Part shown: one piece after another, positions 8,689 through 16,172 of the stretch
Position numbering within the stretch: the stretch's first letter is position 1
How the letters are laid out: each line of letters begins with the position of its first letter
NCBI RefSeq assembly: GCF_017565745.1
Contig: NZ_JAGDYM010000005.1
Span: 186,001-250,000 of the forward strand
Source of the DNA: Leucobacter weissii
Lineage (GTDB): Bacteria > Actinomycetota > Actinomycetes > Actinomycetales > Microbacteriaceae
Length of the DNA: 64,000 nt
Direction of reading: 5' to 3'
Notes under the pieces: model-generated
Seen by the model: the letters and a program-made list of their open reading frames with translations, nothing else
The model's database searches: none
Told to the model about the DNA's origin: nothing
Translations under genes and position numbers: made by a program

Positions 8689-9286
8689 GAGAGGACTCCC
8701 CTCGTCGGCCGGCGCCCACGCCGGGCTCGTACACGGTCATGGAGAAGCGGGTGGTCGTCGTGCCGGGATTGGCGTAGGCGTGCGCCTCGTCACCCGCGAA
8801 GGTCAGGGCGTCTCCGGCGTCGAGCACGAACGACTCGTCCGCGAGGGTCACGGCGAGCCGTCCCTCGATCACCTGCAGCAGTTCCCGCGTGCCGCTCGCG
8901 TGCGCCTCGCTCTCGTGCGCGTCCCCCGGGGCGAGGAGCCACTCCCACAGCTCCACCACGTCGGGCGGTTCGGTCCCGGCCACCAGCACGGCGCGGCCTC
9001 CCGACGGGCTCGACCAGAGCACGACGCCGGAACCGGCGCGAGTCAGCTTCGGCCGGTTCCCCTCGAGGGGGGCCACCAGGGACGGCAGGCCGATCCCCAG
9101 CGCATCGCTGAGCCTCAGCAGCGTCCCGATGCTCGGATTCACGGCTCCCTGCTCGACGTTCACGATCATCCGCCTGCTGATCCCGGCGACCTCGGCGAGG
9201 CGGTCCAGCGTCCAGCCCCGCGCGGTCCGCTCGCCGCGCACCCGTGCGCCGATCGCGGTCGCGAGGTGTTGCGCATCCGAGTCCAT
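8681..9286 (-). CDS. XRE-family regulator with C-terminal cupin domain
   Basis: A 201-residue transcription factor. Residues 8-65 form a Cro/C1 helix-turn-helix (WTLDRLAEVAGISRRMIVNV, then EQGAVNPSIGTLLRLSDALG) and residues 110-190 form a cupin sensor (GTRELLQVIEGRLAVTLADE, DALTFAGDEAHAYAN). Such regulators usually bind a small molecule in the cupin and control an adjacent transporter. It heads the B3/B4-EamA-ABM-DapA operon and a TTGCA-N7-TGCAA repeat lies just upstream, suggesting autoregulation. ATG at 9286 gives the normal family length; longer frames extend into non-coding sequence. Confidence 0.9.
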   Translation of the reverse strand: MDSDAQHLATAIGARVRGERTARGWTLDRLAEVAGISRRMIVNVEQGAVNPSIGTLLRLSDALGIGLPSLVAPLEGNRPKLTRAGSGVVLWSSPSGGRAVLVAGTEPPDVVELWEWLLAPGDAHESEAHASGTRELLQVIEGRLAVTLADESFVLDAGDALTFAGDEAHAYANPGTTTTRFSMTVYEPGVGAGRRGESSHV

Positions 9287-9298
9287 AGGTGCACGATA

Positions 9299-9315
9299 TT
9301 GCATCTCTGGTGCAA
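9299..9315. promoter_or_regulatory. Candidate operator upstream of the XRE-cupin operon
   Basis: A perfect inverted repeat, TTGCA-N7-TGCAA, lies 13 bases upstream of the regulator start codon. A further copy of the half-site (GGTGCA) lies between it and the ATG. Placement over the expected promoter suggests binding by the XRE regulator itself; this is inference. Confidence 0.45.
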
Positions 9316-9379
9316 CGGCAAGTGCTCGGTATCGACCGACCGGCGCCCGAGGCGCTCGTCCGCGGGTACACTCGGGCCC

Positions 9380-9595
9380 ATGAGCACCCGCGATCTGCCC
9401 GCCCGGCTCGGCGATCTGCCGAGCATCGGGAGGCCGGCGACGTCGGCGCTCGCGGCCGAGGGCATATCGACCCTCGAGGAACTCTCCGGGCGGACGGAGG
9501 CCGAACTGGCCGCGCTGCACGGCGTCGGCCCGAAGGCGATCCGACTGCTGCGCGAGGCGCTCGAGGAGGACGGACGGTCGTTTGCGGGGCCGTAG
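9380..9595 (+). CDS. Small helix-hairpin-helix DNA-binding protein
   Basis: A 71-residue protein consisting of paired helix-hairpin-helix units: LPSIGRPATSALAAEGISTL and ELAALHGVGPKAIRLLREAL. The LHGVGPKAI turn is the classic non-sequence-specific DNA-backbone binding hairpin. Similar small proteins are common in actinomycetes with no assigned role. ATG at 9380 starts directly before the first repeat. It is divergent from the XRE operon. Confidence 0.75.
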   Translation: MSTRDLPARLGDLPSIGRPATSALAAEGISTLEELSGRTEAELAALHGVGPKAIRLLREALEEDGRSFAGP

Positions 9596-9673
9596 ACGGT
9601 TCGCGCCCGGCCCTCGGCGCGGATCCACCGGCCCGCGCGGCGCCGGGCGGCCCGTCGGTGCTAGCCTCCGATC

Positions 9674-10027
9674 ATGACCGCAACGCATCACCGCATCGAC
9701 TACGTCGAGCTCACCGTGACCGACCTGGCCGCGGCCAAGGCGTTCTACGCGGCCGCATTCGGCTGGGAGTTCAACGAATACGGGCCCGGCTACGCGGGCA
9801 TCCGCGGGCGGGACGGAGAGGCCGGAGGGCTGTACGAGGCTGCGGAAGCGCGCCCTCACGGAGGACCGTTCGTGCTCCTCTTCTCCGAGGATCTGGAGGA
9901 GAGCGGCCGGGCGATCGAACGCGCGGGAGGGACGATCGTCGACGGCCCCTACGGGTTTCCCGGCGGCCGGCGGCTGCATTTCACGGATCCCTCCGGGAAC
10001 GAGCTCGGAGTGTGGTCCCGGGACTAG
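9674..10027 (+). CDS. VOC-family (glyoxalase-like) protein
   Basis: A 117-residue vicinal-oxygen-chelate protein of two beta-alpha-beta-beta-beta modules. It starts HHRIDYVELTVTDLAAAKAF with a histidine or tyrosine near the metal site, shows AFGWEFNEYGPGYAGI in module one, and ends with RLHFTDPSGNELGVWS, whose glutamate is a usual metal ligand. It resembles the small PhnB/27-kDa-antigen-like members. Substrate unknown. It is the last gene before the tRNA-Tyr island. Confidence 0.85.
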   Translation: MTATHHRIDYVELTVTDLAAAKAFYAAAFGWEFNEYGPGYAGIRGRDGEAGGLYEAAEARPHGGPFVLLFSEDLEESGRAIERAGGTIVDGPYGFPGGRRLHFTDPSGNELGVWSRD

Positions 10028-10114
10028 GGTGCGTCTCGCCAATCCTGCGTCCACTGCGCGAACCCGCCGAGCTCACCCGTGCCGCTGGCGGTCCGACTCC
10101 CGCGTCAACGCGGA

Positions 10115-10154
10115 GATGCCTGTGCCGTCCCGGGAACGGGGAGGCGCAGGCATC
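10115..10154. terminator. Hairpin next to the outer tRNA-end remnant
   Basis: GATGCCTGTGCC at 10115-10126 pairs with GGCGCAGGCATC at 10143-10154 (one G-T pair). No T tract follows on either strand. It lies five bases before the outer copy of the tRNA-Tyr 3' end, the same arrangement as at the other two tRNA-end copies, and could have been the terminator of the tRNA before insertions. Confidence 0.4.
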
Positions 10155-10158
10155 GAGC

Positions 10159-10178
10159 GGCGGATGGGGGATTCGAAC
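10159..10178 (-). repeat. Outer remnant of the tRNA-Tyr 3' end
   Basis: Nineteen of 20 bases match the 3' end (T arm and acceptor) of the tRNA-Tyr at 15400; the sequence reads GGCGGATGGGGGATTCGAAC. What follows does not fold into a complete tRNA. With the copy at 10310 it brackets about 130 bp, best read as the scar of an older integration at the same tRNA. Confidence 0.6.
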
Positions 10179-10283
10179 CCCGCCCTGCCGTTTGGGGCGA
10201 CGCATCGCGTTGCGCGGCCACGGCGCGCCGCGCGTTTTCGCGCAGCGTTTGGGGTTCAGGTTGAGCCCTCTTCCGATGCGAGA

Positions 10284-10305
10284 GGCCCCCGCGTGAGCGG
10301 GGGCC
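10284..10305. terminator. Hairpin before the left attachment repeat
   Basis: A perfect nine-base-pair stem, GGCCCCCGC / GCGGGGGCC, with a GTGA loop. No T tract is present. It sits just outside the left copy of the tRNA-Tyr end, so it may have ended tRNA transcription before the island inserted. Confidence 0.5.
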
Positions 10306-10309
10306 GGGA

Positions 10310-10331
10310 GTGGCGGATGAGGGATTCGAAC
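10310..10331. repeat. Left attachment-site repeat (copy of tRNA-Tyr 3' end)
   Basis: These 22 bases are identical to 15399-15420, which is the 3' end of the intact tRNA-Tyr plus one base. Identity stops immediately on both sides. This is the expected product of integrase-mediated insertion into the tRNA gene and marks the left boundary of the island. Confidence 0.8.
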
Positions 10332-10557
10332 TCGCGAGGGCACGGGAACTTGCTGCTCCAAGCGGCTACCTCACGCCGCATGATTTCAACGATTCTCAGG
10401 TGTACATCTGTGGATAACTGCGCCTAGCTACAAGCAATTACCCAGCCGGTAGCACATCGTCTAGCACATGAGAGGTGCGGGGTCTCCGGCGCTCAACCAT
10501 CTATACGTATCGCCACCGTATAATTCCGGGATTATGCATCAATAGCTGCATCCCAAG
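10332..10557. other. Gene-free left end of the tRNA-Tyr island
   Basis: No convincing gene is seen. The stretch holds the left attachment region and two copies of a TAGCACAT motif (about 10450 and 10461). A related TAGCACATG occurs near 15318 at the other end. The sequence changes here from GC-rich to AT-richer. Confidence 0.5.
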
Positions 10558-11715
10558 TTAACCAGCATCATCTTTCAGGATATGCGGAAGATACCCAAGA
10601 TCATCAAGTTGACGGACGAGGAGAGGCCCCAGCCTCCCACCCAGCAGATTTAAGTGGTAAGTTCTTCCACCTGGTCGCTCTTGTGCTAGGAGGTTCTTCT
10701 CCAGCAGCCCTCGAATTGCGATAGATCGCTGAGATGCCGTTCCAGGGAAAGCAGGTTGCAAATCGCCTGCCCTAACTAATATTTTCTGCATTGCGATTCT
10801 AAGTGCATACGCCTCTGAGAGACTCGCTCCACCCGACGCAACAAGACGATCGATTGCAGGGCCAACCAAGGAGTTCTGCACAAAATCAAAGTCTTGAAGC
10901 TTCGACAACCGTTCAAGGTCGGTATGAATTCCTCGCACAAAAAAAGTGCACCATTCTACAGTTCCTTGATTTGTCAAATTATCCGCTGCGGCCAAAGCGG
11001 CGTAGTAGCCATCTCTGTCATTACCAAAAACAGCAGTTGGGTTTACGGCTCGCAATCCGATCGGGCTTACGAAGCCGTGTCGTCTAAGCATCGCGTATGA
11101 AAGGAGTCTTGATACACGCCCATTTCCATTGCGAAAAGGGTGTATCCATAAGAACCTGTGATGAGCTATCGCAACATGGAGCATGTGCTGCGAAGTTGGC
11201 AGACTACGATTAGCGAAGTCCAACCAGTCACTCATCTCAGCGTGCACTTGTAGATGGGAGGGTGGAAGATGATCGGCCTTGCTGATCTCGACATCCACCC
11301 CTCGATATTTCCCTGGGTTGGGATCTCCTTCCCTAGTCAAATTATCAACCGAGATCCGGTGGAGTTCTCTCACAATCGCGTGAGTAAGCGGGCCCTCCGG
11401 ATCCATCTGATCGATAAAACTCATGGCCTTTTGTATGTTGTCAACTTCACGTTGCCCTTCAGAAGGATCCGGTTCAGAGATTGCGCGGATTGCCTCATAA
11501 ATAGTTGTACGGTTACCTTCAATACGAGCAGACACAACACTCATCAGCACTTGAAAAAGCGTATGAAGTGACACCAGAAACTCAGGTGGGGTAGTTGCAG
11601 TGACACCAAAGTTGCCTCGGAGGCGCTCCAACTCGAATGCGCGAATAATCAACTCCGAGTCAGTGGCCACAGAGGGGAACTCGTATTTACCCAGAGGGAG
11701 ATCATCATTTTGCAT
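10558..11715 (-). CDS. Fic-domain protein (putative AMP transferase), class II
   Basis: A 385-residue Fic protein, a family that mostly transfers AMP from ATP to a target protein. The core motif HPFRNGNGR is at residues 192-200 with the catalytic histidine first, preceded by HHRFLWI. The inhibitory helix motif SARIEGN at residues 62-68 lies N-terminal, which places it in the self-inhibited class II; its glutamate blocks the ATP gamma-phosphate. A C-terminal region (residues 290-385) resembles a winged helix. ATG at 11715 is preferred over the upstream TTG at 11727. Base composition is lower in GC than flanking genes, and it lies in the tRNA-Tyr island. No separate antitoxin gene is seen. The target is unknown. 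Confidence 0.9.
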   Translation of the reverse strand: MQNDDLPLGKYEFPSVATDSELIIRAFELERLRGNFGVTATTPPEFLVSLHTLFQVLMSVVSARIEGNRTTIYEAIRAISEPDPSEGQREVDNIQKAMSFIDQMDPEGPLTHAIVRELHRISVDNLTREGDPNPGKYRGVDVEISKADHLPPSHLQVHAEMSDWLDFANRSLPTSQHMLHVAIAHHRFLWIHPFRNGNGRVSRLLSYAMLRRHGFVSPIGLRAVNPTAVFGNDRDGYYAALAAADNLTNQGTVEWCTFFVRGIHTDLERLSKLQDFDFVQNSLVGPAIDRLVASGGASLSEAYALRIAMQKILVRAGDLQPAFPGTASQRSIAIRGLLEKNLLAQERPGGRTYHLNLLGGRLGPLLVRQLDDLGYLPHILKDDAG

Positions 11716-11941
11716 TACAATCCACAACTATTTGTCTACTGCGGCTCAATTTCAACGCAGAACGGCCATTTCGCCACCAACTAATTAGTCTACTCTGCAG
11801 ACATCATTTGTTCTAGCGAGCTAAAGTTACTTCAATTTTGCGCACTTGCAGCGGGGCCTCAGTCCGAAAGCTGGCCCCTCGAACGTATCGAATCGATAAC
11901 CCCGATCAAGCTCCTCGCACAGGCTCGCTAAGCTCTCGCTC

Positions 11942-13369
11942 ATGAGCAATGACGTTCCTGCCGGCTGGTACCCCCATCCTGATCCTGCACGTTCCGACAC
12001 GGTGCGATGGTGGGACGGAAGCAACTGGTCAACGCTTGAGCACACCGATTTCAGTGGAGTAGACGTTAACCGACTATCGAAGCGGGAAGCCAGAGCGACG
12101 ATTTCGCAGCTTCAGGACACCATTCGCTCACTTGAGGATGTCATCAACCGTCACGGCCTTCGCGAGTACGAAGATTTCACGACCTGGCGACAAGAGCGCC
12201 TCGACGGCTTGAATAAGTATCACGCAGACGTCGCGGAGGAAGTCTCTCGTCGACAGAGTGAGAAGGCCTCGCTCATCGAGAAGATCACGGAGCTTAAACG
12301 AGACGTAGTGGCGCTATCCTCCACGCGAGACTTTCAGGATGTCGGCTACTTTGAATTCGAGCATCCGGCAGAAGCCTCCACAACGCTTGCTACGGAACTT
12401 GAGCATGTGCGAAGCAGAATCAAGGACATGATCCGAGACAAGTCGGCAGCCGATTACAACTACAGCTTCACGTTCAACAACTCAACGGCACAAGGCAAGC
12501 GCTTTGTGAATGCGCTCACTCGGTTGATGCTCCGCGCTTACAACGCGGAGGCAGAAAATGCCATCAAGGCCACGAAAGCCGGGAATCTGCAGACCGCGCA
12601 GGCTCGGCTCTCTCGAGCCGCCGATCAGATCGCGAAGAACGGGCAGATGATTGACCTCCGTATCTCTCCCGAGTTTCATCGTCTGAGGCTCAAGGAGATC
12701 GAACTCGCGCATCGTCACATGAAGGCGCTCCAACAGGAGAAAGATCTGGAACGCGAACGTCGCGCTGAGCTCAGAGAACAGCGCAAGGCAGAACAAGAAC
12801 TCAAACGCGAGCAAGAGCGCCTTGAGAAAGAGAAGGCCCACTACCAAGCGACCCTCATAGCTTTGCGAGCAAAAGGGGACGAAGAAGGTGTCGCGCGAAT
12901 GCTCGCAAAACTCGAGGATGTCGAACGCGCGATCGTCGACGTCGACTATCGCGTCGCCAACATCCGGGCCGGCTACGTCTACGTTATCTCGAATGTCGGT
13001 TCGTTCGGCCCCAAGGTTGTCAAGATCGGTATGACTCGACGGCTCGACCCGATGGATCGAGTTCGCGAACTCGGAGATGCTTCGGTACCGTTCCGCTTTG
13101 ATGTGCACGCGCTGTTCTTCGCTGACGACGCGGTAGCAATCGAGAACATGCTGCATAAAGAGTTCTCACACGTCAGAATCAACCAGGTCAATATGCGCCG
13201 TGAGTACTTCGAGACCACTCCAGACGCGGTGCTTGATGTACTGAAGAAGCACGCCGTCGAAGTATTGGAGTTCCGAGTAGAGGCACCAGCTGAAGAGTAT
13301 ATTGAGAGCATTGCTCGACGCACTGCCCTACTTCCAGAACAACCGGCACGACATGCTGAGCGAGCGTAG
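11942..13369 (+). CDS. DUF2510-DUF4041-GIY-YIG protein, SNIPE-like anti-phage nuclease candidate
   Basis: A 475-residue three-part protein. Residues 6-33 are a DUF2510 tryptophan-rich module (PAGWYPHPDP, RWWDGSNWS). Residues 45-310 are DUF4041 with long charged coiled coils (RERRAELREQRKAEQELKRE). Residues 340-440 are a T5orf172-type GIY-YIG nuclease domain: GYVYVISN, KVVKIGMTRR, and the metal-binding glutamate in AIENMLHKEF. The DUF4041 plus GIY-YIG pairing is that of SNIPE, described as a surface nuclease that cuts phage DNA during injection. Here no transmembrane helix is seen; DUF2510 may take the place of the membrane anchor (inference). Location on a small tRNA-borne island fits defence. 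No strong ribosome-binding site precedes ATG 11942. Confidence 0.8.
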   Translation: MSNDVPAGWYPHPDPARSDTVRWWDGSNWSTLEHTDFSGVDVNRLSKREARATISQLQDTIRSLEDVINRHGLREYEDFTTWRQERLDGLNKYHADVAEEVSRRQSEKASLIEKITELKRDVVALSSTRDFQDVGYFEFEHPAEASTTLATELEHVRSRIKDMIRDKSAADYNYSFTFNNSTAQGKRFVNALTRLMLRAYNAEAENAIKATKAGNLQTAQARLSRAADQIAKNGQMIDLRISPEFHRLRLKEIELAHRHMKALQQEKDLERERRAELREQRKAEQELKREQERLEKEKAHYQATLIALRAKGDEEGVARMLAKLEDVERAIVDVDYRVANIRAGYVYVISNVGSFGPKVVKIGMTRRLDPMDRVRELGDASVPFRFDVHALFFADDAVAIENMLHKEFSHVRINQVNMRREYFETTPDAVLDVLKKHAVEVLEFRVEAPAEEYIESIARRTALLPEQPARHAERA

Positions 13370-13607
13370 GCGCACCCCTGCAACCCCAGAGGGAAAGGCC
13401 CCAGGGCTCCCCGCAGAGGGCACCCGTCATGCCTGAGGCTGGTTTTTCTGGGTGCATGAGGAGAGGGTACAAGTGTTGGTAACTTACAGCCGCTCTTTCA
13501 GACGCGTTCGCAGTGTTGCGGCAAGCGGTGCGACTGGGGGCGACCTGCCCCCAAGGCAATGCGGAACCCCGCAATGCAATCGGATCGAATGCCTCTAGTA
13601 TTGCCGC
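13370..13607. other. Intergenic stretch without a gene
   Basis: No convincing gene is seen. A GCACCC/GGGTGC inverted repeat around a GCCTGAGGC segment with a T-run occurs between about 13420 and 13460 and could terminate transcription of the DUF4041 gene; this is weak. Confidence 0.3.
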
Positions 13608-13889
13608 ATGCGCCGAATACTGTTTGTTGCAGCTACGTGCCTCGCTTCAATCACATCGTGCGCAGCCGACCCCACTGCACACGAAACAGGTTCAGTTGAA
13701 CTCACGGGCGCGCTCATAGGTGATGACTACCAAGTCCTTGAAGACGCCACCATTGAGTCGTACCCCGCGAGCGAGGAATCGTTCCTGATGATCAAGATTC
13801 AACGCACTAACGAAGAGCATGGGAATCAAACGCCCATGCTTATAGCAACATTAAGTACAACGGCCGGCTCAGTGGTTGGGTCTGTCTGA
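13608..13889 (+). pseudogene. Small lipoprotein gene truncated by the IS256 element
   Basis: The N-terminus is a signal sequence with a lipobox (LASITSC), followed by about 70 residues of an unrecognised exported protein. At about 13878 the frame runs into the inverted repeat of the IS element and stops at a TGA inside it, so the last few residues are IS-encoded and the natural C-terminus is lost. No continuation is recognisable beyond the right IS end. Probably non-functional. Confidence 0.6.
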
Positions 13890-15259
13890 TTAACGGTGTG
13901 TGGGGTCCGGCGGGTTTCATTAGTGAGTGGTTCTCTCGAACCGTCCGGCGAAGGTGATCGCGAACGCGTTGAGCGCGGGCTTCCACCTCATCACCCAGCG
14001 TGCCCTGCCGCCGCCGGTTGGGCCAAGCGACCGGGTCACGAGATACAGGCACTTGAGCGCCGCAGCCTCATTCGGGAAATGACCGCGGGCGCGAACTCCT
14101 CGGCGATACCTCGCGTTGATCGACTCGATCGCGTTGGTCGTACAGATCACGCGGCGGATCTCGACGTCGTACTCCAGGAACGGCGCGAACTCCGCCCAGG
14201 AGGTCCGCCACAACTGCACGATCGCCGGATACCGCTCACCCCACTCGGCCGCGAACTCCTCGAACCGATCCTTCGCCGCAGCCTCGCTCGGAGCCGTATA
14301 GACCGGTTTGAGGGACTTCGCGATCGCATCCCGATGCTGCCGCCCGGCGTAACGGAACGAGTTGCGGATCAGGTGGACGATGCACTGCTGCACGACCGTC
14401 TGCTCCCAGGTGGTGTTGATCGCCTCCGGGAGACCTTTCAGCCCGTCGCACACAGCGATGAACACGTCCTCGACACCTCGGTTCTTCAGCTCGGTGAACA
14501 CCTGCAGCCAGAACCTCGCGCCTTCCGCGCCATCCCCGGCCCAGATCCCGAGAATGTCACGCTCCCCGTTCGTCGTGACGCCCATGACGACATAGAACGG
14601 GGTATTCCGGACTTGTCCGTCGCGGACCTTCACGACGATCGCGTCGACGAAGATCACCGGATAGATAGCATCCAACGGCCTGCTCGCCCATTCCGCGAGC
14701 TCACCGGCGACTTTCTCGGTGATCCGGCTGATGGTGTCCTTAGAGACCTTCGCCCCATAGACCTCGTCGAAGTGCGCGGCGATCTCACCGGTCGTTAAAC
14801 CTCTCGCGCTGAGGGAGAGCACGATCTGGTCGACCCCGTCCAGTCGGCGCTTCCGCTTGGGCACGATCACCGGCTCGAACGAGCCGTCACGATCCCTGGG
14901 GACCTCGATCTCGACCGGGCCGATCTCGGTGAGCACCGTCTTCACCCGGGTCCCGTTACGCATGTTCTCACCAATCGGGGTGCCCCCGTGATCATGTCCG
15001 AGGTGCTCGGACAGTTCCGCATTCAGCGCGGTCTCAAAGACATTCTTCGTGAGCTGGTTCAGCAGGCCACCCGGCCCGATCAGGCTCACGCCCTGTTCCT
15101 TCGCCTGCGCCAGCAGCCGCTCGGCGAGGTCTTTCTGATCAATGATTTCCCCGGTCACAGGATCAATGATCTCGTCTTCTAATAGTTCGGTCGTGTCAGC
15201 CACGGCCATCTCCTTTCGGATCAAGCCGGACCCTCACACACCGTTTTTCTGACAGTCCC
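13878..15259 (-). mobile_element. IS256-family insertion sequence
   Basis: An element of about 1.38 kb with imperfect terminal inverted repeats of some 34 bases (left 13878-13911, right 15225-15259). Both ends share the core ACGGTGTGTG followed by GGGTCCGGC, with an extra base in the right copy, and outer CTGTC. It encodes one transposase. The bases outside the two ends do not form a clear direct target duplication, so one flank may have rearranged after insertion. It interrupts the lipoprotein gene at 13608. Confidence 0.8.
13920..15203 (-). CDS. IS256-family (mutator-type) transposase
   Basis: A DDE transposase of about 427 residues. Visible landmarks are VIFVDAIVVKVRDG (first catalytic aspartate), FIAVCDGLKGLPEAI (second aspartate), the family-specific VVQQCIVHLIRNS, and TTNAIESINARYRR with the catalytic glutamate. 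The frame is intact and probably active. The AAAGGAG ribosome-binding site at 15210-15216 sits six bases before GTG 15203, so that start is preferred; ATG 15209 and TTG 15224 are in frame upstream but abut or precede the site. Confidence 0.9.
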   Translation of the reverse strand: MADTTELLEDEIIDPVTGEIIDQKDLAERLLAQAKEQGVSLIGPGGLLNQLTKNVFETALNAELSEHLGHDHGGTPIGENMRNGTRVKTVLTEIGPVEIEVPRDRDGSFEPVIVPKRKRRLDGVDQIVLSLSARGLTTGEIAAHFDEVYGAKVSKDTISRITEKVAGELAEWASRPLDAIYPVIFVDAIVVKVRDGQVRNTPFYVVMGVTTNGERDILGIWAGDGAEGARFWLQVFTELKNRGVEDVFIAVCDGLKGLPEAINTTWEQTVVQQCIVHLIRNSFRYAGRQHRDAIAKSLKPVYTAPSEAAAKDRFEEFAAEWGERYPAIVQLWRTSWAEFAPFLEYDVEIRRVICTTNAIESINARYRRGVRARGHFPNEAAALKCLYLVTRSLGPTGGGRARWVMRWKPALNAFAITFAGRFERTTH

Positions 15260-15344
15260 GAACCCGACCATGCAGCGCGCCGCTGCCAATCGGTTCTCAG
15301 CCCTTCTCGACCAGGCCTAGCACATGAAACGGCACATGGAATAG

Positions 15345-15387
15345 AAAAAGCCCCTGACCTCGGCAGCTAAGTGCCTGGTCAGGGGCT
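15345..15387 (-). terminator. Intrinsic terminator downstream of tRNA-Tyr
   Basis: An 11-bp perfect stem, AGCCCCTGACC (15349-15359) with GGTCAGGGGCT (15377-15387), followed on the minus strand by a run of five T. It lies 12 bases beyond the tRNA-Tyr 3' end, inside the island, so it now ends tRNA transcription and was brought by the element. Confidence 0.85.
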
Positions 15388-15398
15388 ATTTCCTGTCG

Positions 15399-15420
15399 GT
15401 GGCGGATGAGGGATTCGAAC
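15399..15420. repeat. Right attachment-site repeat within tRNA-Tyr
   Basis: The 22-bp copy identical to 10310-10331. It comprises the T-arm 3' half, acceptor strand and discriminator base of tRNA-Tyr, so insertion left the tRNA gene intact. Confidence 0.8.
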
Positions 15421-15481
15421 CCCCGTAGGCATTGCCAGCTGATTTACAGTCAGCCCCCTTTGGCCGCTCGGGTAATCCGCC
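15400..15481 (-). tRNA. tRNA-Tyr (anticodon GTA)
   Basis: On the minus strand an 82-nt tRNA starts GGCGGAT and ends ATCCGCC plus discriminator A, giving a perfect seven-base acceptor stem. The anticodon arm reads CTGACTGTAAATCAG with GTA in the loop. There is a long variable arm, as expected for bacterial tRNA-Tyr, and the T loop is GTTCGAATC. CCA is not encoded. Its 3' end is the attachment site of the island at 10310-15420. Confidence 0.95.
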
Positions 15482-15641
15482 GTGGGAAGCGCCCGGCACC
15501 GGGCACAGCCAAGAGTCAACAATACCGCCTCGGCAGGCGCAGGGGAAATCAGGCCCCGGAAGTCTCCTCGGGAGCCCGCCCGGGAGCCCGCTCGCGGCGT
15601 CTTCGCCGGGGCACCCGCGGCGGCCGTGCCAGGATGGGTGC

Positions 15642-16121
15642 ATGAGCACGCGATCAGACGGCATCGTCCTCCATCGGGCGGACCGGATCGAGGACATCCC
15701 TCCCCGCACCTTCTACGGCATCGCCCGGCTGCGCCAGGAGGTGTTCGTCGTCGAGCAGGCGTGCGTGTACCTGGATCTCGACGGTCGCGACCTCGAGCCG
15801 GGCGCGATCCAGCTGTGGGCCGAACCGTCGACGTCGTCGGGCGAGGGCGGAGAGGTGATCGGCACCGTGCGGATCCTGGACGAGACGGACCGCGAGCCGG
15901 GACTGCGCTCGATCGGGCGCGTCGTCACGGCACGGTCCTCTCGCGGTCGCGGCATCGCGGCCCGGCTCCTGAACGCCGCGATCGAGGCCTGCGAGGGGCA
16001 TCCCGTCCTCATCCACGCCCAATCCCAGCTCGCCGGGTGGTACGCGGGCTTCGGCTTCGCGCCCTCGGGCGAGGAGTTCGTCGAGGACGGGATCCCGCAC
16101 ACGCCGATGCGGCGCGAGTAG
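15642..16121 (+). CDS. GNAT-family N-acetyltransferase (ElaA-like)
   Basis: A 159-residue acetyltransferase. It starts with the ElaA-type segment FYGIARLRQEVFVVEQACVY, then GTVRILDE, the acetyl-CoA pyrophosphate loop VVTARSSRGRGIAARLL, and WYAGFGFAPSGEEFVEDGIP, the conserved C-terminal motif of ElaA. The acceptor molecule is unknown. ATG at 15642 starts just before the conserved fold. It is divergent from tRNA-Tyr. Confidence 0.85.
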   Translation: MSTRSDGIVLHRADRIEDIPPRTFYGIARLRQEVFVVEQACVYLDLDGRDLEPGAIQLWAEPSTSSGEGGEVIGTVRILDETDREPGLRSIGRVVTARSSRGRGIAARLLNAAIEACEGHPVLIHAQSQLAGWYAGFGFAPSGEEFVEDGIPHTPMRRE

Positions 16122-16172
16122 GGCGGGTCCCGCGACTCCGCACAGGCTGCGGAATCGGGGGACCCGCCCTCC

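Larger units (their letters stand above)
10310..15420. mobile_element. Genomic island integrated at tRNA-Tyr(GTA)
   Basis: About 5.1 kb lies between two 22-bp direct repeats of the tRNA-Tyr 3' end. Between 10,350 and 13,900 the DNA is visibly less GC-rich than its surroundings. Contents are a Fic protein, a DUF2510-DUF4041-GIY-YIG protein, a truncated lipoprotein and an IS256-family element. The motif TAGCACATG occurs near both ends (about 10461 and 15318), possibly integrase arm sites. No integrase gene is visible; it was probably lost, perhaps when the IS arrived, or acts from elsewhere. Confidence 0.75.

Noticed and set aside
9287-10054. N-terminal extension of the XRE-cupin frame
   Set aside because: The extension has no domain, overlaps the HHH and VOC genes and the candidate promoter, and the helix-turn-helix starts at 9286.
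10159-10260. A second complete tRNA to the left of the island
   Set aside because: Only the T-arm and acceptor strand are present; no anticodon arm or 5' acceptor strand can be found.
12482-13156. Minus-strand frame inside the SNIPE-like gene
   Set aside because: Antisense to a well-supported coding frame, with no recognisable domain or ribosome-binding site.
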